Positions 36,447-44,579 of a stretch of DNA of 64,000 nucleotides are shown here, piece after piece. The stretch comes from Bacteroidota bacterium. Its GTDB lineage: Bacteria; Bacteroidota; Bacteroidia; Flavobacteriales; Weeksellaceae. The notes below the pieces were generated by a model. It was not told where the DNA came from and did not search any database. It saw only the letters and a list, made by a program, of their open reading frames with translations. Made by a program: the position numbers and the translations under genes. Each line of letters begins with the position of its first letter. The stretch's first letter is position 1. Location: the NCBI GenBank assembly GCA_023423715.1, contig JAFAFC010000002.1, positions 5,986 to 69,985 on the forward strand. The letters are read 5' to 3'.

Positions 36447-36477
36447 CAAAAGTAGCACTTCCTATATAGTACACCAA
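36447..36477 (-). promoter_or_regulatory. Promoter of the structured leader/VGVNT operon
   Basis: On the minus strand TTG (36477-36475), 20 bp, TACTTTTG (36454-36447). Both elements fit the Bacteroidota consensus. Confidence 0.65.
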
Positions 36478-36664
36478 GTGTTTGCCTTTCAAAAATCCAG
36501 AATAAACACAACAAAATAACAAACACATTAACCTGATTATCAATTAATTAAAATGTATTTTAGATATATTTAATGGTCAAATTTTTGAAATAGAATAAGC
36601 TTCCATTTCTATTCAAATTTTGAAAAAAATTAAATTAAAATTTTCTTTAGAAAAATATCAAATT

Positions 36665-36799
36665 ATGAAAAATAACTTTTTGCAATTGATTTTCGATACA
36701 ATGAAAACAAACCTTGACGTAGTGGTCATTTTAGAATATATAGAAACTTTATATCAAATTCAAATAAAGTCTATTTTACAAAAAACAAATACTGATTAA
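36665..36799 (+). CDS. Small ORF, 44 aa, unknown
   Basis: ATG at 36665, TAA at 36797-36799, in an otherwise gene-free stretch. Protein MKNNFLQLIFDTMKTNLDVV...ending QKTNTD, with an amphipathic helix VVVILEYIETLYQIQIK. Composition is protein-like, but there is no promoter match of good quality and no known family. It may not be translated. Confidence 0.3.
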   Translation: MKNNFLQLIFDTMKTNLDVVVILEYIETLYQIQIKSILQKTNTD

Positions 36800-36947
36800 C
36801 AATACTTTAAATAAAAATAATGTTTTCATTTAAGCGATTTATCAAAACTATAAAATTTGAATTCCTTTTCAATTATACCTTAATTTGTATTTAATACAAA
36901 AGAGGTTTAAGAACACAAATGATGGAATGAAATATTCCAGTAAAAAA

Positions 36948-36987
36948 GCGCACTCTTCTAGGTAAGAATCAACTAGAAAAGAGTGCG
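36948..36987. terminator. Lone hairpin, possible terminator
   Basis: GCGCACTCTT..CTAG / CTAG..AAGAGTGCG, flanked by AAAAAA on the left and TTTTAT on the right; symmetrical. No known gene ends nearby except the 44-aa ORF 150 bp upstream. Confidence 0.5.
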
Positions 36988-37132
36988 TTTTATGGTTTAA
37001 GTGTATAATGATCAAAATTATATCTCAAAATCCTAAAACTTATCCAGAGAAAATTTCGAAAAAAATCGTGAAAACTATATTTATACTAGTTAGATAAAAT
37101 CAAAAATGTGAATTTACAAAACATTGAAAAAT

Positions 37133-37160
37133 AAAAAAGTCGCCAATAGGCGACTTTTTT
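37133..37160 (-). terminator. Terminator of the tRNA gene
   Basis: AAAAAAGTCGCC / GGCGACTTTTTT perfect 12-bp stem, 6 bp past the tRNA 3' end. Confidence 0.9.
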
Positions 37161-37166
37161 CGTGTG

Positions 37167-37240
37167 TGGTCCCACCTGGGCTCGAACCAGGGACCACCTG
37201 ATTATGAGTCAGGTGCTCTAACCAACTGAGCTATAGGACC
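37167..37240 (-). tRNA. tRNA with CAU anticodon, probably elongator tRNA-Met
   Basis: 74 nt, minus strand. Acceptor stem GGTCCTA / TGGGACC (one wobble), D arm GCTCAGTTGGTTAGAGC, anticodon stem CCTGA / TCAGG with loop CTCATAA (anticodon CAT), T arm with GGTTCGAGCC, discriminator A. CCA is not encoded. Not initiator (position 1-72 paired). A CAU tRNA could also be tRNA-Ile2 (lysidine); the sequence alone does not settle it. Confidence 0.9.
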
Positions 37241-37267
37241 TCAAAACTTGGTTAAATTTTGTGTGTG

Positions 37268-37296
37268 CAAAAATACTATTTTTTAGGAATAATCAA
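37268..37296 (-). promoter_or_regulatory. Promoter of the tRNA gene
   Basis: On the minus strand TTG (37296-37294), 18 bp, TATTTTTG (37275-37268), 27 bp upstream of the tRNA. Confidence 0.6.
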
Positions 37297-37302
37297 AATA
37301 AA

Positions 37303-37701
37303 TTAGGGTTTTTCTTGGCATAATTCTACCAAAACACCATTTGTAGATTTCGGATGTAAGAATACTACTAATTTATTATCAGCGCCATCTTTCGGTACTT
37401 CCGAAATAAATTCAAATCCCGCTTCTTTTAATCGCGAGATTTCAGTCTGAATATCATCCACACCAAAAGCAATGTGATTAATTCCCTCTCCTCTTTTTTC
37501 AATGAATTTTGAAATTGGACTTTCAGCAGTACTTGCTTCAAGAAGTTCAATTTTACTTTCGCCAACTTCATAAAATGAAGTGACAACACCTTCTCGCTCT
37601 ACAGATTCTTGTTTATAGTTTCGCTTTCCTAAAAGTCGAGCAAATAAATTATCCGAGGTTTCTAAGGATTTTACCGCGATTCCTAAATGTTCTATTTTCA
37701 T
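37303..37701 (-). CDS. mce: Methylmalonyl-CoA epimerase
   Basis: 132 aa, usual length. Vicinal-oxygen-chelate fold: MKIEHLGIAVKSLE (metal His5), VVTSFYEVGESKIELLEAS, GEGINHIAFGVDDIQTEI (second His) and GVLVELCQEKP (final Glu ligand). Interconverts the 2R and 2S forms of methylmalonyl-CoA on the propionate/succinyl-CoA route. The mutase is not in the window. Confidence 0.93.
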   Translation of the reverse strand: MKIEHLGIAVKSLETSDNLFARLLGKRNYKQESVEREGVVTSFYEVGESKIELLEASTAESPISKFIEKRGEGINHIAFGVDDIQTEISRLKEAGFEFISEVPKDGADNKLVVFLHPKSTNGVLVELCQEKP

Positions 37702-37761
37702 AAATATTATTTAATACGTTACAAAGCGTGAGGGCGAAGTGCATTGTTGGAGCTCTTTTCT

Positions 37762-37782
37762 AGCGGCGGCTTCGCCGCCGCT
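37762..37782. repeat. GC-rich palindrome in the mce-rbfA gap
   Basis: AGCGGCGGC, TTC, GCCGCCGCT: perfect 9-bp inverted repeat, much richer in GC than its surroundings. The flanks (GGAAAAAGCGACTGCACGTA...) look like part of a dispersed repetitive extragenic element. Confidence 0.65.
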
Positions 37783-37872
37783 GGAAAAAGCGACTGCACG
37801 TAGACCGACTTTTTTCTTTCAGGAAACTCGCTTGGAGAAAAAAGACACGCCCAAAAAGTCAAACAAAAGTAC

Positions 37873-37880
37873 TAAATTTG
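37873..37880 (+). promoter_or_regulatory. -7 box directly at the rbfA start
   Basis: TAAATTTG ends 4 bp before the rbfA ATG (37885), which predicts a leaderless mRNA. Confidence 0.6.
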
Positions 37881-37884
37881 CGCC

Positions 37885-38247
37885 ATGAACGAATCGAACA
37901 GACAGAGAAAAGTTGCCCAAATTATCCAAGAGGATTTTGCCGAGCTCTTCAGAAAGCAAGCTGCTGATAGCAAACAAAATTTCTTGGTAAGCGTATCGGA
38001 CGTGAAAGTGACCGCCGATTTGGGTATTGCTAAGATCTACTTAAGTATTTTCCCACAAGAATATCGTAAACCAATTATGAAAGAAATTGAGGACAATAAG
38101 CCTCAGTATCGTAATTTCATTGGTCAAAAAATGGGAAAACAAGTACGTATTATTCCGGAACTTAATTTCTATCTAGACACAACGTTAGATGATGTTGAAA
38201 AGCTAGAAAAAGAATTGCGAGGCGAAGGCGATAATCCTAAACTTTAA
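37885..38247 (+). CDS. rbfA: Ribosome-binding factor A
   Basis: 120 aa. KH-like fold protein for 30S maturation at the 16S 5' end. Family pattern: ESNRQRKVAQIIQEDFAELF, VSVSDVKVTADLGIAKIYLS and KQVRIIPELNFYLDTTLDD. Directly followed by the permease gene, in the same frame, 6 bp after its stop; the two are probably one operon. Confidence 0.95.
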   Translation: MNESNRQRKVAQIIQEDFAELFRKQAADSKQNFLVSVSDVKVTADLGIAKIYLSIFPQEYRKPIMKEIEDNKPQYRNFIGQKMGKQVRIIPELNFYLDTTLDDVEKLEKELRGEGDNPKL

Positions 38248-38253
38248 TCGATC

Positions 38254-39456
38254 TTGCCAAGCACGTCGTATTACATAGCGAGAAGATACCTTATTGCCAA
38301 AAAAGGAAACACAGCGGTGACGTTTATTACGTGGCTTGCGGCTTTTGCTATGACTACTGCGGTTGCTTGTATGTTTATTATCCTGTCGGTTTTTTCCGGA
38401 TTGGAAGATCTTAACAAGGATATGATTGCGAATCTCCATGCGGATATTACCATCAGTTCTAAAGTGGGAAAATCGCTTCCAGACATTCCAAAACTAGAGA
38501 AAGCATTAAAAAATCAGAAAAAAATCGCTCATTTCTCTAAAGTAATTGAGGAAAAAGCATACATCTCGTATAATAATATTGGTGAAATTGGTTATTTGCG
38601 CGGGGTTGATTCAGCGTACACGAGTGTAAATCCTATTGACAAAAAAATATTCTTTGGAAAATATCCAAGTTTCACCTATCAAAACGAAGTTATCCTTGAA
38701 AACAATTTGGATGTTCGATTAGGAATTCCAGTTGGTGAAAACACCGATTACGCTATGCTTATGATGCCGAAGCCAGGTTCTGGGATGATTAGCAAAGAAG
38801 AAGACATTTTCAACAAAAAAGAAATTTTCGTTACGGGAATTTTCCCAAGTCAAGATCAATTAGACAATTATATTATTGCACCACTTGAACTTGCCCAAAG
38901 TTTATTAAATCTTCCAAAAAATTCGGCATACACCATTGTTATCAAATTAAATGATGCAAATGACGCAGACCAAGTTCGGGATGATTTGCTGAAAGAGCTA
39001 GGAACCAAATACAATATCAAAACCAAAAAAGAAGAAAACGCTGCTTTTTGGAAAATGATTAACACAGAGAAACTGATGATTTATCTAATTTTCTCGTTAG
39101 TTATTTTCATTACAACTTTTAATTTAGCAGGTGCCATTACCATTCTTCAACTCGATAAAAAAGAACAATCAAAAGCGCTAATTTCTTTAGGTTTTTCTAA
39201 AGTAAAACTACGCCGAATCTACTTCTATACAGGAATGCTGATCGTTGGCTTAGGAATCATTGGTGGACTGATTATCGGTTCTATCATTTGTTATATTCAG
39301 ATGAATACAGGGGTTTTCAAAGCAAACGCATCACTGCCTTTCCCTGTCGAAATCACATTTAACAATTATTTAATAGTTGCACTAATCACGCTAATATTCG
39401 GGGTTTCAATCTCTTGGATTTTCTCAAAAATCAATAAAAACCTATTACAAGGTTAG
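38254..39456 (+). CDS. LolC/E-type ABC transporter permease, TTG start
   Basis: 400 aa with four TM helices (about 24-48 and three in the last third) and a large periplasmic MacB-like domain between. N-terminus STSYYIARRYLIAKKGNTAV is typical of the family; FNLAGAITILQLDKKEQSKA and LISLGFSKVKLRRIYFYTG mark the FtsX core. The only possible start is TTG at 38254, because the in-frame TAA of rbfA is 6 bp upstream and the next ATG would cut the first helix. Likely moves lipoproteins to the outer membrane with an unlinked ATPase. Confidence 0.9.
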   Translation: MPSTSYYIARRYLIAKKGNTAVTFITWLAAFAMTTAVACMFIILSVFSGLEDLNKDMIANLHADITISSKVGKSLPDIPKLEKALKNQKKIAHFSKVIEEKAYISYNNIGEIGYLRGVDSAYTSVNPIDKKIFFGKYPSFTYQNEVILENNLDVRLGIPVGENTDYAMLMMPKPGSGMISKEEDIFNKKEIFVTGIFPSQDQLDNYIIAPLELAQSLLNLPKNSAYTIVIKLNDANDADQVRDDLLKELGTKYNIKTKKEENAAFWKMINTEKLMIYLIFSLVIFITTFNLAGAITILQLDKKEQSKALISLGFSKVKLRRIYFYTGMLIVGLGIIGGLIIGSIICYIQMNTGVFKANASLPFPVEITFNNYLIVALITLIFGVSISWIFSKINKNLLQG

Positions 39457-39493
39457 AAAGGTTCATTTCAATCTGTTTTCGATTTTATTCTGC

Positions 39494-39501
39494 TAACTTT
39501 G
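39494..39501 (+). promoter_or_regulatory. -7 box for the MnmA C-domain protein
   Basis: TAACTTTG, 34 bp upstream of the ATG at 39536. Confidence 0.55.
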
Positions 39502-39535
39502 TCTTTCAATTGCAAGTGAAATTTTGAATTTTAAA

Positions 39536-40081
39536 ATGCATCAAGGTCAAATTGTAGAAATACCAGAAAACGCCTCTATTTATGAGCGATTGGATCAAAT
39601 GAAATTCGATTCGAAAGCGGATGAATTAGAAGAATTGGCAAAAAAATTCCAATACACATTGTATGACGGAATTCTTTTGGATGGACATTTCGGAATAGAA
39701 CAATTTGAGTTATGTCAAAGAAAAGGGGTTACGAAAGGTGGCCATCCAAAACCTTTGTACGTGATCTCTATTGATCAAGAAGCGAAACGTGTTTTTGTTG
39801 GCGCTGGAAAAAACCATCCTGGATTATTCACCAAGGTCGTTTTATTAGATAACAGCCAACTTACTTGGAACATCAACAATTCAAAAATAGAATTCCCAAT
39901 TTCATGTGAAATTCAGCTTGCAACAGAAGAAAAAAACGAAAAACTAAAAGCCATACTATATCAATTTGATGAAAAAATGTATTTGGAATTTCAACATAAA
40001 GTCAAATGTTTTTATAGAAACAAAGATTTGCTGATTTTCCAAAATGAAAACGTACTAGCAACCTATCTAATACATAATTAA
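39536..40081 (+). CDS. Stand-alone MnmA C-terminal-domain-like protein
   Basis: 181 aa from the ATG at 39536 (a TTG at 39524 is the only upstream option). It begins MHQGQIVEIPEN and contains ILLDGHFGIEQFELCQRKGV, GGHPKPLYVISIDQEAKRVF and VGAGKNHPGLFTKVVLL. These line up with the central and C-terminal beta-barrel of the tRNA 2-thiouridylase MnmA (GQRKG...P.YV...D...V..G..HP.L). The N-terminal PP-loop ATPase with its catalytic cysteines is absent and there is no room for it upstream, so this is not a broken gene. A helical insert of about 40 residues follows the first strand. Role unknown, perhaps RNA binding. Confidence 0.75.
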   Translation: MHQGQIVEIPENASIYERLDQMKFDSKADELEELAKKFQYTLYDGILLDGHFGIEQFELCQRKGVTKGGHPKPLYVISIDQEAKRVFVGAGKNHPGLFTKVVLLDNSQLTWNINNSKIEFPISCEIQLATEEKNEKLKAILYQFDEKMYLEFQHKVKCFYRNKDLLIFQNENVLATYLIHN

Positions 40082-40093
40082 AAATCGATATTT

Positions 40094-41830
40094 ATGAAGC
40101 TAAAACTATTTTTTATTGCATTAATAACCTCTGCACTTGCTATAGCGCAATCTGCACCAAGTTATTATAACAGCATTGATTTCACAAAAACGAATAATGA
40201 TCTAAAAAATCAACTCGCGACTTTAATCACCAGTACACATACAACCCAAATATCGTATGATAGATTGAAGGATGAGTATCGCTACTCAGACGCCGATCCT
40301 GCAATTCCAGGAAATATTCTTTTAGTTTATGGATATACTCAATCGGGCGGTATAGACCAAAGAAGTAGAGCATATTCTGGTTCTTGGAACCGAGAGCATG
40401 TTTATCCAAATTCAAAAGGTGTTCCAGAATTAGGACAATCTGGACCAGGATCAGATGGTCATCATTTAAGACCTTCTGACATTCAAAAAAATAGCAACAG
40501 AGGAAATTTACCATTTGCAGATGGTTCTGGAGCAGGAGCATACTCTACAAATGGAGGTTGGTTTCCGGGAGACGAATGGAAAGGTGATGTTGCTAGAATA
40601 ATGATGTACATGTATGTGCGCTACAACACAAGATGTTTACCATCAAGAGTAGCAACTGGTTCTTATACATACTCTTCTGATTTTCCTGATATTTTCTTAA
40701 AATGGAATATTGAGGATCCTGTTTCTGATTTTGAAAAACAACGTAATGAACATTTTTTTTCGGTGCAAGGAAATAGAAATCCATTTATTGACAACCCGTA
40801 TTTAGCAACGGTGATTTGGAATGGTGACGCAGCTGAAAACACTTGGCCAGACACGTTCGCAGGAGGCGGAACTCCAGATACAGAAGCTCCGACAACTCCA
40901 ACGAATTTGGCAGCAGGAACAATTACGACATCATCAATTGCCTTAACTTGGACAGCTTCTACAGATAACGTAGCAGTAACATCATACGACATCTTTGTGG
41001 ATGGTGTTTTTAAAGCAAATTCTACAACAACTTCAGCGACAATTACAGGATTAACACCAGAAACAACGTATTCTATTTATGTTATTGCAAAAGATGCTAA
41101 AGCAAACAAATCGACAGCAAGCAGCCCAATTACGGCAACAACGTTAGCTGGAACTCCTGTACAAACATCTTGTGGAACGGAAGACTTTGAAAACATCCCA
41201 AATTCCGGATCTAGTTATGGTGAAAGAACATGGACAAACAATAACATTACGTGGACGGCAACTAATGCGAGAACAGACCAATCAATCAATGGTAAATCTA
41301 TTAATATAAAAGGCCTTGGAAAACTGACGTCGTCTAGCATATCAGGTGGCATCGGAAGCTTAAGTTTCAAAACGTATTTACCATTTTCTGATTCGTCTGC
41401 AAATCTTACTATAAAAGTAAATGATGTTGTTAAAGGAACTATTACAGTAACAAAAGAAAGTACAGCTAAAACGTACACTTTATCTGATATTAATGTAGAT
41501 GGTAATTTCACTTTAGAAATTTCAAATGGATCTTCGGGCTCCCGTTTAACTATTGATGATCTCTCTTGGACATGCTACTCTACATTAGGGACTTCAGAAG
41601 TTGGTGTTTCTAAAAACTTAAAAGTTTATCCAAATCCAGTTAAAAACCAAGAAGTTATCGTAGATGGTTTAGAGAAAAACGACACCATCAAAATCTATTC
41701 AATGAATGGGCAGCTGGTACAAACTATCGAAAAAGTAAACAATAAAGAGAAAGTTCATTTGAAAAAACTTTCAAAAGGAATTTACATTCTCAAATCGCAA
41801 AAGAAAACAACAAAAATAATTGTTGAATAA
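40094..41830 (+). CDS. Secreted endonuclease I with fibronectin type III and T9SS sorting domain
   Basis: 578 aa. Signal peptide LITSALAIAQ; endonuclease I (EndA/NucM) domain at about 20-250 with SGSWNREHVYPNSKG and GSDGHHLRPSDIQKNSNRGN holding the catalytic His/Asn metal site. Then a fibronectin III module (PTTPTNLAAGTITTSSIALT, about 265-350), a beta domain, and a T9SS type A tail LKVYPNPVKNQEVIVDGLEK near the C-terminus. Exported by the Por system and attached or released; degrades extracellular DNA/RNA. PorZ at the left edge belongs to the same route. Terminator follows. Confidence 0.94.
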   Translation: MKLKLFFIALITSALAIAQSAPSYYNSIDFTKTNNDLKNQLATLITSTHTTQISYDRLKDEYRYSDADPAIPGNILLVYGYTQSGGIDQRSRAYSGSWNREHVYPNSKGVPELGQSGPGSDGHHLRPSDIQKNSNRGNLPFADGSGAGAYSTNGGWFPGDEWKGDVARIMMYMYVRYNTRCLPSRVATGSYTYSSDFPDIFLKWNIEDPVSDFEKQRNEHFFSVQGNRNPFIDNPYLATVIWNGDAAENTWPDTFAGGGTPDTEAPTTPTNLAAGTITTSSIALTWTASTDNVAVTSYDIFVDGVFKANSTTTSATITGLTPETTYSIYVIAKDAKANKSTASSPITATTLAGTPVQTSCGTEDFENIPNSGSSYGERTWTNNNITWTATNARTDQSINGKSINIKGLGKLTSSSISGGIGSLSFKTYLPFSDSSANLTIKVNDVVKGTITVTKESTAKTYTLSDINVDGNFTLEISNGSSGSRLTIDDLSWTCYSTLGTSEVGVSKNLKVYPNPVKNQEVIVDGLEKNDTIKIYSMNGQLVQTIEKVNNKEKVHLKKLSKGIYILKSQKKTTKIIVE

Positions 41831-41835
41831 ATTAC

Positions 41836-41864
41836 AAAAAGACCGATTTTCATCGGTCTTTTTT
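41836..41864 (+). terminator. Terminator of the nuclease gene
   Basis: AAAAAGACCGAT / ATCGGTCTTTTTT, ends 14 bp before aroE. Confidence 0.88.
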
Positions 41865-41877
41865 ATAATTTTACAGT

Positions 41878-42603
41878 ATGGAAACTAAAAAATTCGGATT
41901 GGTAGGTAAGAATATTTCGTATTCTTTTTCTAAAAAATACTTTACAGAAAAGTTTAAAACATTGCATCTAGCAAATCATTCGTACGAGGTTTTTGACCTT
42001 TCGGAGATCAATCAAATTCAAACCATTTTTTCCAATCCAAATTTGAAAGGTTTCAACGTAACCATTCCGTATAAAGAGCAAATTATTCCTTTATTGGACG
42101 AACTCAGTGACGAAGCAAAAAGCATCGGCGCCGTAAATACCGTCGTGTTAAAAGACGGAAAAAGCATTGGTTATAACACCGACACCTATGGCTTTGAAAA
42201 AACCTTGCTTCTTCATCGAAAACAGCAACATACATCAGCAATAATCATTGGAAACGGCGGAGCTGCGAAAGCCGTAAAATACGTTTTAAATAAGCATCAA
42301 ATTCCATTCATCACGGTTTCGAGAAAGTCGGATATCAACTTTGATAATTTAACGCTTGAACAAGTCCAAGAACATACGATTATCATTCAATGTACGCCAG
42401 TAGGAACTTTTCCGAATATTGACGATACCGTTCCATTTCCGTTTGATGGCATCACTGACCAGCATTTAATTATCGATTTGATTTACAATCCTGAATACAC
42501 CGCTTTCATAAAAAAGGCGTACGAAAATGGCGCAAAATGTGTAAACGGCTATTATATGCTCGAACAACAAGCAGAAAAAGCTTGGGAAATTTGGAATTTT
42601 TAA
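41878..42603 (+). CDS. aroE: Shikimate dehydrogenase
   Basis: 241 aa, somewhat shorter than the E. coli enzyme. FGLVGKNISYSFSKKYF (shikimate-binding SxS), GFNVTIPYKEQIIP with the catalytic Lys, IGYNTDTYGFEKTL with the catalytic Asp, and the NADP Rossmann GNGGAAKAVKYVL, then VTIIIQCTPVGTFP-like IQCTPVGTFPN. Reduces 3-dehydroshikimate in aromatic amino-acid synthesis. The likely -7 element (TAATTTTA) is only 4 bp from the ATG, so the mRNA may be leaderless. Confidence 0.95.
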   Translation: METKKFGLVGKNISYSFSKKYFTEKFKTLHLANHSYEVFDLSEINQIQTIFSNPNLKGFNVTIPYKEQIIPLLDELSDEAKSIGAVNTVVLKDGKSIGYNTDTYGFEKTLLLHRKQQHTSAIIIGNGGAAKAVKYVLNKHQIPFITVSRKSDINFDNLTLEQVQEHTIIIQCTPVGTFPNIDDTVPFPFDGITDQHLIIDLIYNPEYTAFIKKAYENGAKCVNGYYMLEQQAEKAWEIWNF

Positions 42604-42679
42604 AAAAAATCAGTTAATTTAGTGCATCTTTTGAATTATTGTAAGACCTTCACCGCGATTTGCGGAAAACCGAATTGAT

Positions 42680-44515
42680 ATGACACCAGAAAACACCAGT
42701 CCATCACAAAACGAAGAAAACAAGCCCGTTTCGGCAGAAAATTCAACAAATGAGCAAGCAGAAGAAACGACGCCAACTTCTCAAGAAAATCTAGAAAGCG
42801 CTCCTGAAGTTGAAACTTCTCACGAAGAAGAGGATCACGAACATGAAGAAGCTTCTGGATTATCTTTGAATGAAATTTTACAGGAATTGGAAAAAATGGT
42901 GAATGCAAAAGATGTCGGAATCGTAAGTAAGAAATTCAACCAGCTGAGGCAAGAGGCCTTGCATATCATTGCAGACGAAACGGAGGACAAAAAACATGAA
43001 TTCGAAGAGGCGGGAAACAATGTAGAACATTTCACATGGGAACATCCGCAATTGGCCAAAGTTTCTGGTTTGGCATCAATTTTCAAAGAAAAACTGGATC
43101 AATATCATAAAGTTCAAGAAGAAGAACAAAAGGAAAATTTAGACAAAAGACAAGAGATTATCGAACGTTTGAAAAACCTCTACACCACTTCTACTCCAGA
43201 AACCAATTTATTCAAAGAAATTAGAAAAATTAAAGAAGACTGGATGCAAGCTGGTCAAGTTGCGAAGAAGGATTTCAAAATCTTGAATAGCAATTACTTC
43301 TTTCATTTGAATCAGTTTTATGCTCTTTTAGACTTGAATAAAGAATATTTAGAGCAAGAATACTCTCATAATCTTGAAAAACGTAACCACATTATCGCAA
43401 GAGCGAAAGAATTGGAAGCAGAACCCGTAATTCAAAAAGCATTAAACGAGCTTCAGTATCTCCATAAATTATGGAAAGAAGAAGCGGAACCTGTTGCGGA
43501 GGAATTTAGAGAAAGTACGTGGGAGGAATTCAAGAATATTTCTAATAAAATTCACGAAAGGAAATCGGAACTTTCTGCTCAAATAGAAGGTGCACAAACC
43601 GAAAATTTAGAAAAGAAAAACGCGATTATTGAAGAAATTAAGACGTTTGTAGCCAATCAAAAAGAAAACAACCATAATTTCTGGCAAAACTCGATTAAAC
43701 GTGTTGAAGAACTTCGTTTGGAGTTTTTAAAATTAGGGAGCGTTCCAAGGAAATTATCCAACCAAAACTGGACAGATTTCAAACAAACGTTACGTGATTT
43801 CAATTCGAAAAAGAATTCCTTCTACAAAGGATTGAAGGAAAATCAAATCACCAATTTAGAACAAAAACTTGCGTTAATTCAAACCGCGAAGGACAATATG
43901 CTTTCAGAAGATTGGGAAACAACGGTACCTTTATTCAAAAAACTTCAAGACGATTGGAAGAAAATTGGTCACGTTCCTAGAAGTCATGCTAATAAAATTT
44001 GGGATGAATTCCGCGATGCGTGCAACACGTTTTTCAACAATTTTAGAGAGAAAAATAATGCTGTTTCCGATAATTGGAAAGAGAATTATAAAAATAAAAA
44101 AGCACTTTTAGAAGAGCTAAAACAAGTTTCTGACGATGAAGGAAGCGTAGAAACCATTGAGCGAATCAAAAACTCGTGGAATGCGATTGGAAAAGTTCCT
44201 CGTGACAAAATGAACATCAATAAAGACTTCAACCAAGCATTACGTGAGAAATTAAAACTTAATAAAGTTTCGGAATATTCATTGAAAGAAGAAGGCCTAT
44301 CTGGAGATCGATTGACTGATAAAGCGAGAAAAATCAAAAATCAGATTTCGGAATTAGAAGCTGAAATCGTGAAACTAGAAAATAATTTAGGTTTCTTCAC
44401 CAATCCATCGCGTGAAAATCCTTTGTTAAAAGATACGTTCGATAAAATTGATGAGAAGAAAGAGGTTTTAGAAACCTTGAAACAAAATCTTCATCAGATA
44501 ATCGCAGGCGAATAA
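42680..44515 (+). CDS. DUF349 repeat protein
   Basis: 611 aa, cytoplasmic. Acidic N-terminus (residues 1-60, many Glu/Ser), then several ~70-residue helical DUF349 repeats each with a 'W...G.VP....LW..F' core, e.g. DWMQAGQVAKKDF, LKLGSVPRKLSNQNW, KKIGHVPRSHANKIWDEF and WNAIGKVPRDKMNIN. Ends in a coiled coil (SELEAEIVKLENNLGFF). Common in Bacteroidota; function unknown. Own terminator at 44545-44576. Confidence 0.92.
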   Translation: MTPENTSPSQNEENKPVSAENSTNEQAEETTPTSQENLESAPEVETSHEEEDHEHEEASGLSLNEILQELEKMVNAKDVGIVSKKFNQLRQEALHIIADETEDKKHEFEEAGNNVEHFTWEHPQLAKVSGLASIFKEKLDQYHKVQEEEQKENLDKRQEIIERLKNLYTTSTPETNLFKEIRKIKEDWMQAGQVAKKDFKILNSNYFFHLNQFYALLDLNKEYLEQEYSHNLEKRNHIIARAKELEAEPVIQKALNELQYLHKLWKEEAEPVAEEFRESTWEEFKNISNKIHERKSELSAQIEGAQTENLEKKNAIIEEIKTFVANQKENNHNFWQNSIKRVEELRLEFLKLGSVPRKLSNQNWTDFKQTLRDFNSKKNSFYKGLKENQITNLEQKLALIQTAKDNMLSEDWETTVPLFKKLQDDWKKIGHVPRSHANKIWDEFRDACNTFFNNFREKNNAVSDNWKENYKNKKALLEELKQVSDDEGSVETIERIKNSWNAIGKVPRDKMNINKDFNQALREKLKLNKVSEYSLKEEGLSGDRLTDKARKIKNQISELEAEIVKLENNLGFFTNPSRENPLLKDTFDKIDEKKEVLETLKQNLHQIIAGE

Positions 44516-44544
44516 AAGACACCAAAATTCAAATTCAATAGGGT

Positions 44545-44576
44545 CACTTGACAGTTTTTTGTCAAGTGATTTTTTT
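44545..44576 (+). terminator. Terminator of the DUF349 gene
   Basis: CACTTGAC / GTCAAGTG with an 8-nt loop then T7. It covers the TTG at 44559, so ribD cannot start there. Confidence 0.88.
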
Positions 44577-44579
44577 AAA

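Larger units (their letters stand above)
36242..37132. other. Gene-poor region
   Basis: About 890 bases with very high AT. It contains the structured leader and promoter (36296-36477), the 44-aa ORF (36665-36799) and a lone hairpin (36948-36987). The rest shows nothing I can support. Confidence 0.5.

Noticed and set aside
37167..37240. Initiator tRNA-fMet
   Set aside because: Position 1-72 is a normal G-C pair; the initiator has a mismatch there. Elongator Met (or Ile2) fits better.
38203..38486. Minus-strand ORFs opposite rbfA/permease
   Set aside because: Antisense to two well-supported genes, no start signal.
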